From Cellulomonas humilata (lineage in GTDB: Bacteria > Actinomycetota > Actinomycetes > Actinomycetales > Cellulomonadaceae): 64,000 bases of DNA. The notes beneath the pieces are model-generated. The model was not told where the DNA came from. It did no database searches and worked only from the letters and a program-made list of their open reading frames with translations. Below, one piece after another: positions 1 to 13,695 of the stretch. Position 1 is the stretch's first letter, and the number at the start of each line of letters is the position of its first letter. The stretch spans positions 186,001 to 250,000 of the forward strand of contig NZ_JAUSVB010000004.1 in NCBI RefSeq assembly GCF_030814415.1, in the 5' to 3' direction. The translations under genes were made by a program, and so were the position numbers.

Positions 1-790
<790 letters not shown>

Positions 791-878
791 CTATACCCGT
801 GACGACGGTCACGCGGACAGCGTCCGCGGAGTCAGGACGAAGGTCCCGGTGCGGGCACGCGACGAGTCGGACGCCGGC

Positions 879-1859
879 TCAGAGGTCGAGCAGGTCAGGG
901 CTCAGGCCCGCCTCGGTGTCCGGGATGCCCAGCTCCACCGCGCGCTTGTCCGCGGTCGCCAGCAGCCGCCGGATCCGTCCCGCGACCGCGTCCTTGGTCA
1001 GCGTGGGTACCGCGAGCTTGCCCAGCTCCTCCAGCGACGCCTCCTTGTGCGCAAGCCGCAGCTCGCCCGCCTCGCGCAGGTGCTCGGGGAGCTCGTCGCC
1101 CAGGATCTCGAACGCACGCTCGACCCGGGCACCGGCCGCGACGGCCGCACGTGCGGACCGGCGCAGGTTGGCGTCGTCGAAGTTCGCGAGGCGGTTGGCG
1201 GTGCCGCGGACCTCGCGCCGCACGCGGCGCTCCTCCCAGACCAGCATCGTCTCGTGGGCACCGAGCCGGGCAAGCATCGCGCTGATGGCGTCGCCGTCAC
1301 GGATGACGACACGGTCGATGCCGCGGACCTCGCGCGCCTTCGCGGCGATCCCGAGCCGCCGTGCGGCCCCGACCAGCGCCAGTGCCGCCTCCGGGCCGGG
1401 GCAGGTGACCTCGAGGGCCGACGAGCGACCGGGCTCGGTCAGCGAGCCGTGCGCGAGGAACGCGCCGCGCCACGCCGCCTCGGCCTCGGCCACCCCGGCG
1501 GACACGACCTGCGGCGGAAGTCCGCGTACGGGACGCCCGCGGTTGTCGAGGAGACCGGTCTGGCGCGCGAGCGACTCGCCGTCCTTGACGACCCGGACGA
1601 CGTACCGGCTGCCGCGACGCAGGCCACCGCCGGACACGACGATGATCTCGCTCTCGTGCCCGTAGACCTCCGCGATCGCCTGTCGGAGCCGACGGGCTGC
1701 GATGCCCGTGTCCAGCTCTGCCTCGATGACGATCCGACCCGAGATGATGTGCAGCCCCCCGGCGAACCTCAGGGTGGCCGAGACCTCGGCCTTCCGTGAG
1801 GACGTCTTGTCCACCTTCAGACGGGCGAGCTCGTCCTTCACCTGTGCCGTCAACGCCAT
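879..1859 (-). CDS. whiA: WhiA, sporulation/cell-division regulator with homing-endonuclease fold
   Basis: DNA-binding protein conserved across Gram-positive bacteria. In Streptomyces it works with WhiB to control division and sporulation genes; non-sporulating relatives also keep it. The 326-residue length is typical. The N-terminus [14 protein letters not shown] is characteristic, the middle is the degenerate LAGLIDADG-type domain, and the C-terminus (about 220-310) is the helix-turn-helix, with the tail [14 protein letters not shown]. An upstream in-frame ATG exists (1886), but the MALTA start matches the family and has AGGA about 8 bases ahead. It is the fourth gene of uvrC-rapZ-yvcK-whiA, the normal actinobacterial order. 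Its role in this organism is inferred from the family. Confidence 0.95.
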   Translation of the reverse strand: MALTAQVKDELARLKVDKTSSRKAEVSATLRFAGGLHIISGRIVIEAELDTGIAARRLRQAIAEVYGHESEIIVVSGGGLRRGSRYVVRVVKDGESLARQTGLLDNRGRPVRGLPPQVVSAGVAEAEAAWRGAFLAHGSLTEPGRSSALEVTCPGPEAALALVGAARRLGIAAKAREVRGIDRVVIRDGDAISAMLARLGAHETMLVWEERRVRREVRGTANRLANFDDANLRRSARAAVAAGARVERAFEILGDELPEHLREAGELRLAHKEASLEELGKLAVPTLTKDAVAGRIRRLLATADKRAVELGIPDTEAGLSPDLLDL

Positions 1860-1909
1860 GGGGTGCATCCTGCCATTGCGGGACACGTGTCCGGGACCGG
1901 TCGGGTCAC

Positions 1910-2887
1910 CTACTCGGGTGGCTTCTCCCGTGTGCCGACGTCCCCGAGAAAGCCGTCGAGCACGTCCGAGTAGGCGCCGGCGAGCCGCAGCGGGTCGTGT
2001 CGCGGGGTGCCGTCGCCGCGGCTGACCTGGCGCAGCAGGAGACGGGCTCCCAGGTCCGCGCTCCGTGCGGCGAGCGCGGCGACGTCCTCGACGGCTGTCG
2101 GGTCCGCGACGACGGCGTCGACCCGGAGCTCCGGCGCGTGCGCGTGCAGCACGTCGAGATACTGGTCCGCACGCATCCCTGCGGTCTCCCCTGATTCACC
2201 CGACGCGAGGTTGAGCGTCACGATCGTGCGTGCGCTCGTCCGGTGGAGCGCCTCCCGCAACCCGGGGACGAGCAGGTGCGGGAGCACCGACGTGTACCAG
2301 GACCCCGGTCCGAGCACGATCCAGTCGGCGGCCTCGATCGCCTCGACCGCCTCCGGGCAGGCCGGCGGGTCGGACGGCTCGAGGCGGACCTGGGAGATCG
2401 TCCCGGTGGTCACGGCGACGGCGCTCTGCCCGAGGACGAGCCGGGTCGCCCCCGTCGCGTCGACCACGTCGGCCTCGATGAGCAGCGGGACCGCCGCCAT
2501 CGGCAGCACACGCCCGCGTGCGCCGAGCAGCTTGCCCACCCAGTCGAGACCCTCGACGGTGTCCCCGAGCAGCTCCCACAGCGCCACGATGAGCAGGTTG
2601 CCCACCGCGTGCTGGTCCAGGTCCCCCGAGGAGCTGAACCGGTGCTGGAGCAGGTCCCGCCACGTCCGGCCCCAGTCGGAGTCGTCGCAGAGGGCCGACA
2701 ACGCCATGCGCAGGTCCCCCGGCGGCAGGACGCCGAGCTCGTCGCGGAGGCGACCGGACGAGCCCCCGTCGTCGGCGACCGTGACGACAGCGGTGATCCG
2801 GTCGGTCATCAGGCGCAGCGCGGACAGTGACGCCGACAGGCCGTGGCCGCCCCCGAGCGCGACGACGGCCGGCGAGGCCGCCCTCAT
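1910..2887 (-). CDS. yvcK: YvcK/CofD-like gluconeogenesis factor
   Basis: Member of the YvcK family (uridine diphosphate-sugar binding, GTP/F420-transferase-like fold). In Bacillus and Mycobacterium it is needed for growth on gluconeogenic carbon and for cell-wall precursor allocation. The start [20 protein letters not shown] carries the GGGHG nucleotide-binding loop at about residues 12-16; [16 protein letters not shown] follows. 325 residues is the usual length. The start codon overlaps the rapZ stop as ATGA, so translation is coupled. A longer reading upstream lies antisense inside rapZ and is not supported. It sits between rapZ and whiA as in most actinobacteria. Confidence 0.95.
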   Translation of the reverse strand: MRAASPAVVALGGGHGLSASLSALRLMTDRITAVVTVADDGGSSGRLRDELGVLPPGDLRMALSALCDDSDWGRTWRDLLQHRFSSSGDLDQHAVGNLLIVALWELLGDTVEGLDWVGKLLGARGRVLPMAAVPLLIEADVVDATGATRLVLGQSAVAVTTGTISQVRLEPSDPPACPEAVEAIEAADWIVLGPGSWYTSVLPHLLVPGLREALHRTSARTIVTLNLASGESGETAGMRADQYLDVLHAHAPELRVDAVVADPTAVEDVAALAARSADLGARLLLRQVSRGDGTPRHDPLRLAGAYSDVLDGFLGDVGTREKPPE

Positions 2888-3828
2888 TCCTTGCCGAGGT
2901 CGCGGGCCGACACGGCCACGAGGTGACCTCGCTCCCGCAGCCTCGCGGCGATCGCCTCGCTGACCGCGACCGAGCGGTGCTTGCCGCCGGTGCACCCGAC
3001 GGCGATCGTCACGTAGCGCTTCTCCTCGTTGAGGTATCCCGCGAGGACGGGCTCGAGCGTGTCGACGTAGCGGTCGATGAAGGTGATCGCGCCCGGCAGC
3101 CCGAGCACGTAGTCCCGCACGGGAGCGTCGCGGCCCGTCAGGTGCCGGAGCTCGGTGATCCAGTAGGGGTTGGACAGGAACCGCATGTCGACCACGTGGT
3201 CGGCGTCGAGCGGGATCCCGTACTTGAACCCGAACGAGACGATCGAGATCCGCAGCGCGTCCTCGGCGCCGCTGGCGACGACGGCCCGGACCTCGCGCGC
3301 GAGGTCGTGCACGTTGAGCTCGGACGTGTCGATGAGGGTGTCGGCGCGTTCCCGCAGGTCAGCGAGGATCGCGCGCTCCTCCGCGATGCCGTCGAGGATG
3401 CGGCCCTGACCCTGCAGCGGGTGCGGCCGGCGGACCTGCTCGAACCGGCGGACCAGCACCTCGTCGGAGGCGTCGAGGAACAGGATGCGGTACTCGACCC
3501 CGGACTCCCGCAGCCCCGCCAGCACCGGCGCCAGGTCCCGGAAGAACTCGCGCCCTCGGACGTCGATCACGGCGGCGAGCCGCTGTGCTCGCGCACCTGC
3601 CGGACCGCTGGTCAGCATCCCGACCAGGTGCGTGAGCATCTGGGCCGGGAGGTTGTCGATGACGTACCAGTCGAGGTCCTCGAGGACCGCGGCCGCTCGG
3701 GTCCGACCCGCACCGGACATGCCGGTGATGATCAGGACCTGCGGCTGGCTCAGGTGGGGCGCCTCGGTGGCCGCCTCGAGGGCGGGGATCCCGGAGGGCA
3801 CCGTGATCGGCGAAGGCTCGTCGCTCAT
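2884..3828 (-). CDS. rapZ: RapZ/YvcJ-family nucleotide-binding protein
   Basis: P-loop protein of the RapZ (YvcJ) family. In E. coli it directs RNase E to the GlmZ small RNA; in actinobacteria its target is unknown. The Walker A region is GMSGAGRT at residues 36-43. Arginine replaces the usual lysine, a substitution also seen in other actinobacterial members. The C-terminal signature [10 protein letters not shown] is present. 314 residues from MSDEPSP. Both ends are coupled: its start overlaps the uvrC stop (ATGA) and its stop overlaps the yvcK start (ATGA). Family assignment is firm, function in this host is not. Confidence 0.94.
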   Translation of the reverse strand: MSDEPSPITVPSGIPALEAATEAPHLSQPQVLIITGMSGAGRTRAAAVLEDLDWYVIDNLPAQMLTHLVGMLTSGPAGARAQRLAAVIDVRGREFFRDLAPVLAGLRESGVEYRILFLDASDEVLVRRFEQVRRPHPLQGQGRILDGIAEERAILADLRERADTLIDTSELNVHDLAREVRAVVASGAEDALRISIVSFGFKYGIPLDADHVVDMRFLSNPYWITELRHLTGRDAPVRDYVLGLPGAITFIDRYVDTLEPVLAGYLNEEKRYVTIAVGCTGGKHRSVAVSEAIAARLRERGHLVAVSARDLGKE

Positions 3829-5855
3829 GCGTCCAGCATGCCAGCCGACTCGGGCACCGGGTCCGTCGCCACTCCCGGGGAGGCGAGCGCAGCGACGACC
3901 GCCGCTGCCGTCCGGTCCCCCATGCCCTGCACCGACGCGATCTCCTCGACCGAGGCAGCTCGCAGGCGCTTCACGGACCCGAAGTGCCGCAGCAACGCGG
4001 CCTGACGCGCCGGGCCGAGCCCCGGCACGCCGTCGAGCACCGACGTCGTCATGCCCTTGCTCCGCCGCTTGCGGTGCGCGGTGATCGCGAACCGGTGGGC
4101 CTCGTCGCGCAGGCGCTGCAGCAGGTACAGGCCCTCCGAGCTGCGCTGCAGGATCACCGGGTACTCCTCCCCCGGCAGCCATACCTCCTCGAGACGCTTG
4201 GCCAGACCCACCAGCGCCACGTCGTCGATCCCGAGCTCCGCCATCGCGGCGGCCGCGGCGGCGACCTGCGGCGGCCCGCCGTCGACCACGATCAGGTTGG
4301 GCGGATACGCGAAGCGCGCGGGCTTGCCGGTGACCTCGTCGATGGGCCCCGATCGCAGCGGCACCCCGTCCTCGTCCTCACCGCCGCCGAGCTCGAGATC
4401 CCGCGCGTCCGCGCGGTCCGCGAGGTAGCGCCGGAACCGTCGGGTGATGACCTCGTGCATCGCCGCGGTGTCGTCGCGCGCGCCCTGCCCCTCGGGGCCG
4501 CGGATGGTGAAGAGCCGGTACTCGCTCTTGCGGGCGAGACCGTCCTCGAACACCACCATCGACGCCGACTGGTACGTGCCCTGGTTGTGCGAGACGTCGT
4601 AGCACTCGATCCGCAGTGGCGCCGACGGCAGGTCCAGCGCCTCCTGGATCTCCTGCAGCGCCTGGCTGCGCGTGGTCAGGTCGCCCGCGCGTCGGGTGCG
4701 GTGCAGCACCAGCGAGTGCTCGGCGTTGCGGTGCACGGTCGCGGCCAGCTCGCGCTTGTCCCCGCGCTGCGGGATCCGCACCGAGACCTTGCTGCCCCGC
4801 AGCCCGGTCAGCCACGCCTGCACCTGCTCGACGTCGGGCGGCAGCACGGGGACCAGAACCTCACGAGGCACCGCCGACGAGCCCGCGCCTGCTCCTTCAG
4901 CACGGCCACCGGTTTCCGCTTCACTTCCGTAGATCTGCTGGAGCAGGTGCTCGACCAGCTCCGCGTCCGTGACGTCCTCGACCTTCTCCACGACCCACCC
5001 GCGCTGCCCGCGGATGCGTCCGTCGCGCACGTGGAACACCTGGACGGCGGCCTCGAGCTCGTCCCCCGAGAGCGCGAAGATGTCCGCGTCCGTCCCGTCC
5101 GCGAGCACGACGGCGTTCTTCTCCGTGGCCCGCTCGAGCGTCGCGATGTCGTCCCGCAGCCGCGCCGCACGCTCGTAGTCCAGCTCCGCGGCCGCTTCCT
5201 TCATGCGCGCGGTGAGACGGCGCGTGAACTTCGCGGTGTCGCCCGCCATGAAGTCGCAGAAGTCCTGGGCCAGCTGCTGGTGGTCGTCCGGGGAGATCCG
5301 CCCGACGCACGGCGCAGAGCACTTGTCGATGTACCCGAGCAGGCACGGACGGCCCTGCTGGTGGGCCCGCTTGAACACGCCCGCCGAGCAGGTCCGCACC
5401 GGGAACACGCGCAGGAGCAGGTCGACGGTCTCCCGGATGGCCCAGGCGTGCGCGTACGGACCGAAGTAGCGCGTGCCCTTGCGCTTGGCGCCCCGCATCA
5501 CCTGGATGCGGGGGAACTCGTCGGCCAGGGTCACCGCGAGGTACGGGTACGACTTGTCGTCGCGGTACTTCACGTTGAACCGCGGGTCGAACTCCTTGAT
5601 CCACGAGTACTCGAGCGCTAGCGCCTCGACCTCGGTCCCAACCACCGTCCACTGCACCGACGCCGCCGTCGTGACCATCTGCTGGGTCCGCTGGTGCAGC
5701 CCGGACAGGTCCTGGAAGTAGCTGGACAGGCGCGAGCGCAGGCTCTTGGCCTTGCCGACGTAGATGACGCGGCCGTGCTCGTCGCGGAAGCGGTAGACCC
5801 CCGGCGAGTCGGGGATCTCTCCCGGGGCGGGCCGGTACGTGGCGGGATCAGCCAT
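3825..5855 (-). CDS. uvrC: UvrC, excinuclease ABC subunit C
   Basis: Makes both incisions around bulky DNA lesions in nucleotide excision repair after UvrB loading. Domains in order: GIY-YIG nuclease (GVY at 19-21, YVG at 32-34), a cysteine-rich segment, a UVR motif ([20 protein letters not shown]) that binds UvrB, the RNase H-like second nuclease ([19 protein letters not shown]) and a tandem helix-hairpin-helix end ([18 protein letters not shown]). 676 residues from MADPATY. A Gly/Ala/Glu-rich linker just before [15 protein letters not shown] looks lineage-specific. First gene of the uvrC-rapZ-yvcK-whiA operon and divergent from an OsmC gene 73 bases away. No correctly spaced SOS box was seen upstream. 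Confidence 0.97.
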   Translation of the reverse strand: MADPATYRPAPGEIPDSPGVYRFRDEHGRVIYVGKAKSLRSRLSSYFQDLSGLHQRTQQMVTTAASVQWTVVGTEVEALALEYSWIKEFDPRFNVKYRDDKSYPYLAVTLADEFPRIQVMRGAKRKGTRYFGPYAHAWAIRETVDLLLRVFPVRTCSAGVFKRAHQQGRPCLLGYIDKCSAPCVGRISPDDHQQLAQDFCDFMAGDTAKFTRRLTARMKEAAAELDYERAARLRDDIATLERATEKNAVVLADGTDADIFALSGDELEAAVQVFHVRDGRIRGQRGWVVEKVEDVTDAELVEHLLQQIYGSEAETGGRAEGAGAGSSAVPREVLVPVLPPDVEQVQAWLTGLRGSKVSVRIPQRGDKRELAATVHRNAEHSLVLHRTRRAGDLTTRSQALQEIQEALDLPSAPLRIECYDVSHNQGTYQSASMVVFEDGLARKSEYRLFTIRGPEGQGARDDTAAMHEVITRRFRRYLADRADARDLELGGGEDEDGVPLRSGPIDEVTGKPARFAYPPNLIVVDGGPPQVAAAAAAMAELGIDDVALVGLAKRLEEVWLPGEEYPVILQRSSEGLYLLQRLRDEAHRFAITAHRKRRSKGMTTSVLDGVPGLGPARQAALLRHFGSVKRLRAASVEEIASVQGMGDRTAAAVVAALASPGVATDPVPESAGMLDA

Positions 5856-5928
5856 GTTCTCGAGCGTAGTTCGCACCGCCGATGCCGCGGACCGCCCGGA
5901 GCCCGACGGACGCGGCTACCGTGGGCTG

Positions 5929-6441
5929 ATGGGCCCCCTCCACACGTACTCCGTCGACGTCACCTGGACCGGCGCCGGCCGGACCGGCACCTCGAGCTAC
6001 ACCGCGTACAGCCGCGACCACGAGGTGCGGATCGGCTCGAAGCCGCCCTTGCTGGGCTCGTCCGATCCGGCGTTCCGAGGCGACCCGACGCGGTACAACC
6101 CGGAGGAGCTGCTGGTCAGCGCGCTGGCGCAGTGCCACATGCTCTGGTTCCTGCACCTCGCCTCCGCCGCGGGCATCGTCGTGGTGGGCTACGAGGACCA
6201 GGCTGTGGGCACGATGCGGATCGAGGCCGCTGGGCAAGGGCAGTTCCGCGAGGTCGTGCTGCGCCCCCGCGTGACCGTCGCCGCCGGGGCGCACCTGCCG
6301 ACCGGCGCCGCCGTCACCGACGGCGTGCTCGCCGGCATCCACCACCAGGCTCACGAGCACTGCTTCATCTCGCGGTCCGTGAACTTCCCCGTCCGGCACG
6401 AGCCCGTGCCGGTGCGCACGGCGCAGTCCGTCTCGCACTAG
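5929..6441 (+). CDS. OsmC/Ohr-family peroxiredoxin-like protein
   Basis: Cytoplasmic thiol peroxidase fold of the OsmC family, which typically reduces organic hydroperoxides through two cysteines. Both candidate cysteines are present: one in ALAQCHMLWF on the central helix, the second in HEHCFISRSV near the C-terminus. The NPEELLVSALAQCH signature is typical of the YhfA/OsmC branch. 170 residues from MGPLHTYSVDV. A longer in-frame reading starting at 5839 would overlap the uvrC start and lacks family similarity. Divergent from uvrC and convergent with uvrA. Substrate not predictable from sequence. Confidence 0.88.
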   Translation: MGPLHTYSVDVTWTGAGRTGTSSYTAYSRDHEVRIGSKPPLLGSSDPAFRGDPTRYNPEELLVSALAQCHMLWFLHLASAAGIVVVGYEDQAVGTMRIEAAGQGQFREVVLRPRVTVAAGAHLPTGAAVTDGVLAGIHHQAHEHCFISRSVNFPVRHEPVPVRTAQSVSH

Positions 6442-6479
6442 CCGCGTCACCCCGTTCGTCCGACGCTCCCCACGACCCG

Positions 6480-9371
<2,892 letters not shown>

Positions 9372-9401
9372 GGCGGGGAGTCTACGTGCCCCCACTGACA
9401 A

Positions 9402-9417
9402 TCGCACATCTGTTCGA
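9402..9417 (-). promoter_or_regulatory. LexA (SOS) operator upstream of uvrA
   Basis: TCGCAC-N4-GTTCGA matches the actinobacterial LexA consensus TCGAAC-N4-GTTCGA at 11 of 12 conserved positions. It ends 31 bases before the uvrA GTG start, a normal promoter distance. LexA control of uvrA is established in several bacteria; binding here is inferred from the sequence. Confidence 0.75.
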
Positions 9418-9478
9418 CGTGATCGTCCACACAACGCGTCGGGGTGCCGCACCCCCGTGACCGCGTCATGCTCACCTC

Positions 9479-11302
9479 GTGGAGAGACCTGACGCCGTCG
9501 TCGACCCCCCGCTGGTACCGGTCGAGGACTATGCCGTCCTCGGGGACGGGAAGACGGCTGCGCTGGTCTCCCTGCGCGGCTCGATGGACTGGCTGTGCCT
9601 GCCCACGTTCGACTCGTCGGCCTGCTTCGCCCGGCTGCTCGGCACGCCGGACAACGGTCGCTGGCTGCTGACGGTCCGGGACGCGACGACCGTGACCCGG
9701 CGATACCTCGACGCCTCGTTCGTGCTCGAGACGACCTACGAGACGCCCGACGGGACCGCCGTCGCCCAGGAGACCATGCCGCTGAACGACGGCCGTGCGG
9801 ACCTGGTGCGCCGGCTCGTCTGCACCCGCGGCAGGGTCGAGGTCGAGCACGAGTGGGTGGTGAGGTTCGGGTACGGAGCCGTCCTGCCGTGGGTGCGGCA
9901 CATCACCGACGACGAGGGGAACGACGCGATCCAGGCGATCGCCGGCCCCGACTCGCTGCTGCTGCGTGGCGACCGGCTGCCCAAGCCGGACGACCACCGG
10001 CACGCCGACCGGTTCACGCTGCGCGAGGGCGAGTCGGTCGAGCTGGCACTCACCTGGTCGCGGTCCTGGGACGCCGTGCCACCCCGGCTGACCATCGCGG
10101 ACCGGATCGACTCCACCCGGATCTCCTGGGGGCTGTGGGCCGCCAGCTGTGCGTACCACGGCTCGTACCGGGAGGCCGTCGTGCGCTCGCTGCTGGTCCT
10201 GCGCCTGCTCACCGACTCCGAGACCGGCGGGATCGTCGCGGCCGCCACGACGTCCCTGCCCGAGGACTTCGGCGGCGAGCGCAACTGGGACTACCGGTAC
10301 TGCTGGCTGCGCGACGCGGCGATGACGCTGGAGGCCCTGCTCGAGCACGGGTACCGCGAGGAGGCGACCGAGTGGCGGGACTGGCTGCTGCGCGCCGTGG
10401 CCGGCCGGTCGTCGGACCTGCAGATCATGTACCGGGTCGACGGCGGGAGGGACCTCCCGGAGCGGGAGCTGGACCACCTGGCGGGCTACGCCGGCTCGCG
10501 TCCGGTCCGCATCGGGAACGCCGCGGTGGGCCAGGTGCAGAACGACGTGCTCGGCGAGGTGATGTGCGCCCTGGAGCTCGCGCGCGACGCGGGCCTGCCC
10601 GAGACGGACGACTCCTGGTCGCTCCAGCGGCACCTCGTCGATGACCTCCTCGAGCGATGGCGGCACCCGGACCGCGGCATCTGGGAGGTCCGGGGCGAGC
10701 CGCGGCACTTCACGCACTCGAAGGTGATGGCCTGGGCCGCGGTCGACCGTGCCGTCCGGGCGGCCGAGAAGCACGGGCTCGACGCGCCGGTCGACCGCTG
10801 GCGCGCGGAGCGCGACGCCATCCACGCGGACGTGCTGGCGCACGGCTGGAACGCGGAACGGCGGACGTTCGTGCAGTCGTACGGCGCCGAGCACACCGAT
10901 GCGTCGCTGCTCCAGCTCGCCCAGGTCGGCTTCCTGCCGGCGGACGACCCGCGCCTCCTGTCCACCCTCGCGGCGATCCGCACCGACCTCGAGATCGCCC
11001 CTGGGCTGCTGCGCCGCTACCCCACCGAGCGCACGGACGACGGCGTCCCCGGCGACGAGCACGCGTTTCTCGCCTGCTCGTTCTGGCTCGCGGACGCCCT
11101 CGCCCGCACCGACGACGTCGAGGGATCGACCAAGGTCCTCGACATCCTGGTCGGCCTGGCCAACGACGTCGGCCTGCTGGCGGAGCAGTACGACCCGCTC
11201 GGTGGCCGGATGGCGGGCAACACGCCGCAGGCGCTGTCCCACCTGGCCCTGGTCCGCGCGGTGCACAGCCACGACCTGGCCCTTGCGCGGCGGACCCGAT
11301 GA
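9479..11302 (+). CDS. Glycoside hydrolase family 15 protein (trehalase/glucoamylase type)
   Basis: Cytoplasmic inverting alpha-glucosidase of the GH15 (alpha/alpha)6-barrel family; no signal peptide. The N-terminal beta-sandwich begins [20 protein letters not shown]. The barrel holds [12 protein letters not shown] at about residue 269, [10 protein letters not shown], and the general-acid glutamate in GIWEVRG at about residue 403, followed by [10 protein letters not shown]. This pattern is the one found in actinobacterial trehalases of the Rv2402 type as well as in dextran/maltooligosaccharide glucosidases, so the substrate is probably trehalose or a malto-oligosaccharide but is not settled. 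607 residues, GTG start. The stop overlaps the start of the next gene (ATGA), so the two are co-translated. Confidence 0.9.
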   Translation: MERPDAVVDPPLVPVEDYAVLGDGKTAALVSLRGSMDWLCLPTFDSSACFARLLGTPDNGRWLLTVRDATTVTRRYLDASFVLETTYETPDGTAVAQETMPLNDGRADLVRRLVCTRGRVEVEHEWVVRFGYGAVLPWVRHITDDEGNDAIQAIAGPDSLLLRGDRLPKPDDHRHADRFTLREGESVELALTWSRSWDAVPPRLTIADRIDSTRISWGLWAASCAYHGSYREAVVRSLLVLRLLTDSETGGIVAAATTSLPEDFGGERNWDYRYCWLRDAAMTLEALLEHGYREEATEWRDWLLRAVAGRSSDLQIMYRVDGGRDLPERELDHLAGYAGSRPVRIGNAAVGQVQNDVLGEVMCALELARDAGLPETDDSWSLQRHLVDDLLERWRHPDRGIWEVRGEPRHFTHSKVMAWAAVDRAVRAAEKHGLDAPVDRWRAERDAIHADVLAHGWNAERRTFVQSYGAEHTDASLLQLAQVGFLPADDPRLLSTLAAIRTDLEIAPGLLRRYPTERTDDGVPGDEHAFLACSFWLADALARTDDVEGSTKVLDILVGLANDVGLLAEQYDPLGGRMAGNTPQALSHLALVRAVHSHDLALARRTR

Positions 11303-11970
11303 CGTACACGGGCGACGTGCAGGTGGGCGGGCCCACGCAGGTCCGGGTGCTCGACCTGCTCGAGATCCGCAAGGCCGCGGTCGGGCCGATGCAGAACAAC
11401 GCCTACCTGCTCACCTGCCGGGCTGTCGGCGCCCAGCTGCTCATCGACGCGGCCGACGATCCCGACCGCCTCCTCGCGCTCCTGCAGGAGGGGACGACCC
11501 AGCTCGACCTGGTGGTGACCACCCACCGGCACCGTGACCACCACCGCGCCCTGGCGTCGATCGTCGCCGTGACCGGCGCGACCGTCGCGGCCGGTGCCGA
11601 CGACGCCGACGCCATCGCCGAGGCCACGGACATCGCCGTGACCCAGCGCCTCCACGACGGCGACACCGTGCGGGTCGGGAACGTCGCTCTGACCGTCGTG
11701 GCGCTACGGGGGCACACCCGGGGCTCGGTCGCCCTCGCCTACCGCGAGCCGGGCGGACGCGCGCACCTGTTCACCGGCGACTCGCTGTTCCCCGGCGGTG
11801 TGGGCGCCACGCAGGGCCCGGAGGCCTTCGACCAGCTCTACGCCGACGTGGTGGAGCGGGTCTTCGACCGGTTCGACGACGACACCTGGGTCTACCCCGG
11901 CCACGGCCGCGACACGACGCTCGGGGCCGAGCGCGAGCACCTGACGGAGTGGCGAGCCCGCGGCTGGTGA
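11299..11970 (+). CDS. Metallo-beta-lactamase-fold hydrolase (glyoxalase II-like)
   Basis: Small dinuclear-metal hydrolase, 223 residues. The zinc ligand motif HRHRDHH (HxHxDH) is present in TTHRHRDHHRALASI. Downstream metal ligands lie in RGHTRGSV, FTGDSLFPGG and YPGHGRDT, the layout of glyoxalase II and related hydroxyacyl-thioester hydrolases. Start overlaps the GH15 stop by ATGA, so it belongs to the same transcript. Tail-to-tail with the fatty-acyl-CoA ligase, 4 bases apart. Exact substrate unknown. A role in detoxifying a side product such as a methylglyoxal adduct is possible but is only inference. Confidence 0.87.
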   Translation: MTYTGDVQVGGPTQVRVLDLLEIRKAAVGPMQNNAYLLTCRAVGAQLLIDAADDPDRLLALLQEGTTQLDLVVTTHRHRDHHRALASIVAVTGATVAAGADDADAIAEATDIAVTQRLHDGDTVRVGNVALTVVALRGHTRGSVALAYREPGGRAHLFTGDSLFPGGVGATQGPEAFDQLYADVVERVFDRFDDDTWVYPGHGRDTTLGAEREHLTEWRARGW

Positions 11971-11974
11971 GCTC

Positions 11975-13663
11975 TCAGCCCGCCAGCACCGACTCACGGA
12001 CCACGCGCCGCAGGACCTTGCCCACCTGCGACCGCGGCAGCTCGTCCAGGACGACCAGCCGGCGCGGCAGGGCATAGCGCGCCAGGTGCCTCTCGCCCCA
12101 CGCGCGCACGGCGTCGAGGTCGACCCCACCGGCGCCCTGCTCGAGCACGACCGCGGCGACGACGGTCTCCCCGAGGTCGCCGCCGGGGATCCCGACGACG
12201 GCGACGTCCGCGACCCCGGGCATCGTCCGGAGGTGCTCCTCGACCTGCGACGGGTAGACCTTGAACCCTCCGGTGACGATGACCTCCTTGATGCGGTCGA
12301 CGAGGACGACCCACCCGGTCTCGTCGACGGTGACGATGTCTCCGGTCCGCAGCCAGCCGTCGTCGAGCAGCTGCTCCGCGGTCTCGTCGGGCCTCCCCCA
12401 GTACCCGGCGAAGACCTGCGGACCCTGGATCAGCAGCTCGCCGCGCTCGCCGGGCTCGACGGCCCGCGTGACGTCCGCGGGGTCGACCACGCGGATGCTG
12501 GTGCTCGGGAACGGCAGGCCGAGCGTGCCCGGGCGTCGCGCGTCGGTCAGCGGGTTGCCCAGTGCGACCGGCGACGTCTCGGTCATGCCGTACCCCTCGA
12601 TCACCAGACCGCGGGTCACCTGCTCCCACTTCTGCGCGGTGGACGCCGGCAGCGCCATCGCCCCGGAGATGGCGTACCGGAACGACGTGAGGTCCGCGCC
12701 CGACGTCTCGGCGGCGGCCGCGAGGCGGTCGAGCATCGGCGGGACCGCCGGCAGGAACGTCCCGGGAAGGCGTCGCTGCGCGTCGAGCACGCGCTCGGGG
12801 TCGAAGGACGGGAAGGCGACGAGCGTGGCGCCGACGCGGATCGCGTAGCTCAGGCACAAGGTCAGACCGAAGGCGTGGAAAAAGGGCAGCACGCCGTAGA
12901 CGACGTCGGTGCCGGGCTGGGTACCCGTCCACGCGTGTCCCTGGACGGCGTTCGCGACGAGGTTGCGGTGCGTGAGCATCGCACCCTTGGGCGTGCCGGT
13001 CGTCCCGCCGGTGTACTGCAGGAGCGCGACGTCGGATGCCGACGGCACCGGGTGCGCCGGGTCGAGCGGTGCGGCCTTGGCGACCAGCCGGTGCCACATC
13101 GGGAAGGCGGGCGGCACCTTTCCGCACATCGCCTCGCGCACGCGGCGTGCGCTCGGGACCGGGAGGCGCAGCGCGAGCCGCTTGCCGCGGGACAGGTCCG
13201 CCGAGAGGTCGACGGCGACGACCGCCTTGAGGGCCGTCCGAGGCAGCGACTCCAGCACCCGCGGCACGGCCTTCTCCCAGACGAGCGCGACGACGGCGCC
13301 CGAGTCGGCGAGCTGGTGCGCGAGCTCGCCGGCCGTGTACGTGGGGTTGTGCTCGACGACGACGGCGCCGATGCGCAGTGCGGCGTAGAAGGCGATGACG
13401 TGCCCCGTGCAGTTCGGCATCACGAGCGCGACGCGGTCACCGGGCCGGACGCCCAGGTCGAGCAGCACCTGTGCCCCGCGTGCGACCGAGTCGGCCAGCT
13501 CGCGGTAGGTCGTCGTCGCGCCGAGGAAGTCGACGGCCGCCCGCTCGGGCCAGCGCTGGGCCGCCCGGTCGAGCGCCGCGGTGAGCGCTTCGTCGGGGAT
13601 CGCCACCTCCTGCGGGGTGCCGGTCGAGGGGGCGGAAGGTCGGCCTGATCCCACGGTGGTCAT
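11975..13663 (-). CDS. fadD: Long-chain fatty-acid--CoA ligase (AMP-forming)
   Basis: Activates fatty acids to acyl-CoA through an acyl-adenylate. 562 residues. Adenylation motifs: YTGGTTGTPKGAMLTHRN (phosphate loop), EGYGMTETSPV (adenine-binding), GWLRTGDIVTVDETGWV and the hinge DRIKEVIVTGGFKVYPSQVE; C-terminal lysine region PRSQVGKVLRR. No membrane segment or signal peptide. The upstream sequence contains a near-perfect inverted repeat 11 bases before the ATG, suggesting control by a TetR-type fatty-acid regulator. A GNAT acetyltransferase and an acyl-CoA dehydrogenase lie directly upstream on the same strand, so a small fatty-acid-use cluster is likely. The symbol denotes the family, not a proven orthologue. 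Confidence 0.92.
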   Translation of the reverse strand: MTTVGSGRPSAPSTGTPQEVAIPDEALTAALDRAAQRWPERAAVDFLGATTTYRELADSVARGAQVLLDLGVRPGDRVALVMPNCTGHVIAFYAALRIGAVVVEHNPTYTAGELAHQLADSGAVVALVWEKAVPRVLESLPRTALKAVVAVDLSADLSRGKRLALRLPVPSARRVREAMCGKVPPAFPMWHRLVAKAAPLDPAHPVPSASDVALLQYTGGTTGTPKGAMLTHRNLVANAVQGHAWTGTQPGTDVVYGVLPFFHAFGLTLCLSYAIRVGATLVAFPSFDPERVLDAQRRLPGTFLPAVPPMLDRLAAAAETSGADLTSFRYAISGAMALPASTAQKWEQVTRGLVIEGYGMTETSPVALGNPLTDARRPGTLGLPFPSTSIRVVDPADVTRAVEPGERGELLIQGPQVFAGYWGRPDETAEQLLDDGWLRTGDIVTVDETGWVVLVDRIKEVIVTGGFKVYPSQVEEHLRTMPGVADVAVVGIPGGDLGETVVAAVVLEQGAGGVDLDAVRAWGERHLARYALPRRLVVLDELPRSQVGKVLRRVVRESVLAG

Positions 13664-13673
13664 CTCCCGATCC

Positions 13674-13695
13674 TAACCTACGGTCGCGTAAGTTA
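13674..13695. promoter_or_regulatory. Operator-like inverted repeat ahead of the acyl-CoA ligase
   Basis: TAACCTACG-GTCG-CGTAAGTTA: 9-base arms with one mismatch and a 4-base centre. The repeat overlaps the stop codon of the upstream GNAT gene and ends 10 bases before the ligase ATG, so a bound protein would sit on the promoter. The form resembles operators of TetR-family regulators that control fatty-acid genes in actinobacteria; which regulator binds is unknown. Confidence 0.55.

Noticed and set aside
2827..5621. Plus-strand open frames of 392 and 545 codons opposite rapZ and uvrC
   Set aside because: They are antisense to strongly conserved genes, have shadow composition, and have no start signals or family similarity.
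5856..5880. SOS box upstream of uvrC (TCGAGC-GTA-GTTCGC)
   Set aside because: Spacer is 3 bases instead of 4 and two arm positions differ; not a credible LexA site.
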